Origin: CAZBQJ01 sp964494085
GTDB taxonomy: Bacteria > Patescibacteriota > Gracilibacteria > UBA1369
DNA length: 64,000 nucleotides
Assembly (NCBI GenBank): GCA_964494085.1
Contig: CAZBQJ010000003.1
Coordinates: forward strand, 203,025 to 267,024
Direction: 5' to 3'
Shown: in pieces, positions 62,130 to 64,000 of the stretch
Layout: every line of letters starts with the position of its first letter
Numbering within the stretch: the stretch's first letter is position 1
The notes under the pieces: model-generated
The model's database searches: none
Told to the model about the DNA's origin: nothing
What the model saw: the letters and a program-made list of their open reading frames with translations, nothing else
Translations under genes and position numbers: made by a program

Positions 62130-62561
62130 ATGCAATTCAAAGTACCACAGGACGTCCAAAGAGAAGACCGCATAGTAGGTCCATTGACACTCAGACAACT
62201 GATTATCAGTGGCATTGGTTTCAGCTTATGTTACGCCATTTTTACAATTCTGGGCAGGGAGTATCAACTGATCACAGTCTTGATTCCTGTCATAATTATT
62301 GCTCTCGTAACAGTAGTATTTGCTTTTATCAAGCCTTTGGATCTCGTTTTTGAAAGATATATACTCTATCGACTGGAATCTTTAATCCTTCCTTCTAAAC
62401 GTTATTGGATAAAAGGTACGGGAGATCCATCACGACTTCTTTATGTTCCGGTTGCCTCAGCCAAAAAGAAAAATATCGATAAAGCTCTAGAAACCGATCA
62501 ATTGAAAAAAAAGCAATCCCTAGCGGAATTAACCAAAATTTTAGACCAAAAAGTAAAATAA
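62130..62561 (+). CDS. PrgI family T4SS-associated membrane protein
   Basis: 143 residues. The start MQFKVPQDVQREDRIVGPLT followed by two membrane helices (about 24-43 and 48-67) is the PrgI signature. PrgI-family proteins (VirB3-like role) sit beside VirB4-type ATPases in Gram-positive conjugation systems. The C-terminal 55 residues are Lys-rich and cytosolic. The next gene starts 1 bp after its stop. Confidence 0.85.
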   Translation: MQFKVPQDVQREDRIVGPLTLRQLIISGIGFSLCYAIFTILGREYQLITVLIPVIIIALVTVVFAFIKPLDLVFERYILYRLESLILPSKRYWIKGTGDPSRLLYVPVASAKKKNIDKALETDQLKKKQSLAELTKILDQKVK

Positions 62562-62562
62562 T

Positions 62563-63375
62563 ATGGCCGACCAATCAACCAAAACAATTCCCAGCGTAAA
62601 AAACTCCCAAATCAGCGATGGGCCGACTCTCAGTACACAAACTTATTTGCGTATCGCAGAAATGAGAGAAAACACCGTTATACTTAAAAATGGCGGGATT
62701 AGAGCCGTTTTGAAAGTGTCTAGCATCAATTTCAATCTCAAATCCGAAGATGAGCAAAACGCTATAATTTATTCATATCAGGGATTCCTCAACACTCTGG
62801 AAGACCCTATTCAGATCGTTATACGATCAAAAAAACTGGATATTGACAAGTACCTCGACGATCTCCGAGAAAAGGCCAATAAGCAGACCAACGCATTATT
62901 ACAAAAACAGACTACTGAATATGTCGAATACATTCAAAAGCTGGTGGAATATGCAGACATCATGGCCAAGGAATTCTATGTAATAGTTCCCCAAGATCCT
63001 TATCGAGCAAAAAGCCAAACATTTTTAGAGAAATTCTTTGGTTTCATCAATGCAAAAGACAATTACGGTCAGATCAAACAGCGCCGTGACGAATTTGACG
63101 AATTAAAAAAGAAATTAAGTCAAAAAGTAAATAGTGTAAAAATAGGTTTGGAGAACTGTGGCTTGAAAGTTGAAGAATTAAGCACCAGTGAGTTGATCAA
63201 ACTATTTTATGAAATAAACAATCCGGTTGCCGCCCGTTACCAAAAAAGCGAGAATTGGGATCAAGGTGACCTGAAAACTGATGAGCAAATGAAAACTGAA
63301 GATCAAGGCGTGGGCCTAGATGAAAAACCGGAAGTTGAAAAGGTTATCGAAAAAAAAATAGAAGCTAAAAAATAA
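62563..63375 (+). CDS. TraC/VirB4 N-terminal-like protein without ATPase domain
   Basis: 270 residues. It opens with a short linker, then LRIAEMRENTVILKNGGIRA (about 31-50), a segment seen in the N-terminal part of VirB4/TraC-type proteins in CPR genomes, followed by helical stretches (TEYVEYIQKLVEYADIMAKE, about 117-136) and FYVIVPQDPYR. There is no Walker motif, and the acidic/lysine-rich C-terminus (about 225-270) looks disordered. In related loci the VirB4 ATPase follows; here the 5S rRNA follows 40 bp later instead. It forms a pair with PrgI. Confidence 0.65.
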   Translation: MADQSTKTIPSVKNSQISDGPTLSTQTYLRIAEMRENTVILKNGGIRAVLKVSSINFNLKSEDEQNAIIYSYQGFLNTLEDPIQIVIRSKKLDIDKYLDDLREKANKQTNALLQKQTTEYVEYIQKLVEYADIMAKEFYVIVPQDPYRAKSQTFLEKFFGFINAKDNYGQIKQRRDEFDELKKKLSQKVNSVKIGLENCGLKVEELSTSELIKLFYEINNPVAARYQKSENWDQGDLKTDEQMKTEDQGVGLDEKPEVEKVIEKKIEAKK

Positions 63376-63400
63376 GTTTATATACCATTGCCTAAATATT

Positions 63401-63549
<149 letters not shown>

Positions 63550-63631
63550 GAATCTTAATCGAGCAACGTCTAAATTGGGTGTAGTAAAAAACTCAAGTAA
63601 TCTTCATTGATTGCTAGATAAAGTGCAAATC

Positions 63632-64000
<369 letters not shown>

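Overview
The window looks like a chromosomal segment of an uncultivated bacterium of the Candidate Phyla Radiation (Patescibacteria, most likely Parcubacteria-like). The signs are: AT-rich DNA with short spacers and overlapping genes; few Shine-Dalgarno sequences; many small membrane proteins with no clear family; a PrgI / TraC-like / VirD4-like / two-helix pilin set; a long type-2-like IleS; and no biosynthetic operons, although polysaccharide, translation and repair genes are present. TGA is used as a stop, so this is not a recoded Gracilibacteria-type lineage. The group assignment is inference. A 23S rRNA 3' end and a 5S rRNA close the right edge.

Layout. 0.1-2.2 kb: a signalling cluster (RsbW-like kinase, STAS protein, PrsW-like protease). 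2.3-5.7 kb: glycosyltransferase, Wzz-like protein, AI-2E exporter, T4SS-type pilin. 5.7-20.5 kb: housekeeping genes (der, uvrC, rmuC, tsaC, obg, pth, rplU, an RluA-type synthase, tyrS, recG), plus a YggS-fold protein that has lost its PLP lysine. 20.7-25.7 kb: a 560-residue unknown, an Elp3-type tRNA U34 enzyme, and, divergent from it, a Trm9-like methyltransferase followed by a WecG-type glycosyltransferase. 25.7-30.5 kb: small membrane proteins, gatB, a degenerate CoaE-like protein and lepB. 30.6-32.1 kb: a strikingly GC-rich single-gene cassette with its own structured leader, strong ribosome binding sites and three stacked hairpins. 32.1-39.8 kb: membrane proteins, nrnA, fmt, O-antigen ligase-like protein, sugar-binding lipoprotein, GT2, ssb. 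40-51.7 kb: pgk converging on a long minus-strand run trhO-dcd-ileS-secG-SBP-rplI-ruvX-VirD4-like. 51.8-54.5 kb: a probable operon of a full-length phosphagen (arginine-type) kinase and two tandem methyltransferase paralogs. 54.7-62.0 kb: three tRNAs, Fur, a protease-dead HtrA-like protein, a SpoIIE-type phosphatase receptor behind a peptide-binding protein, and lepA. 62.1-64 kb: PrgI and a TraC-like protein converging on the rRNA genes.

The strongest observations are these. (1) A bacterial phosphagen kinase with the reactive cysteine and arginine-kinase-like loops, apparently co-transcribed with two methyltransferases. (2) An Elp3 gene beside a Trm9-like gene, which together would make a eukaryote-like mcm5U34 pathway; a TrhO tRNA hydroxylase gene lies elsewhere in the window. 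(3) The compositionally foreign 30.8-32.1 kb cassette, whose leader offers two mutually exclusive pairings. (4) A recurring theme of enzyme folds without catalytic residues (YggS-like, CoaE-like, HtrA-like). (5) Pieces of an RsbW/RsbV/RsbU partner-switching system split between the two ends of the window.
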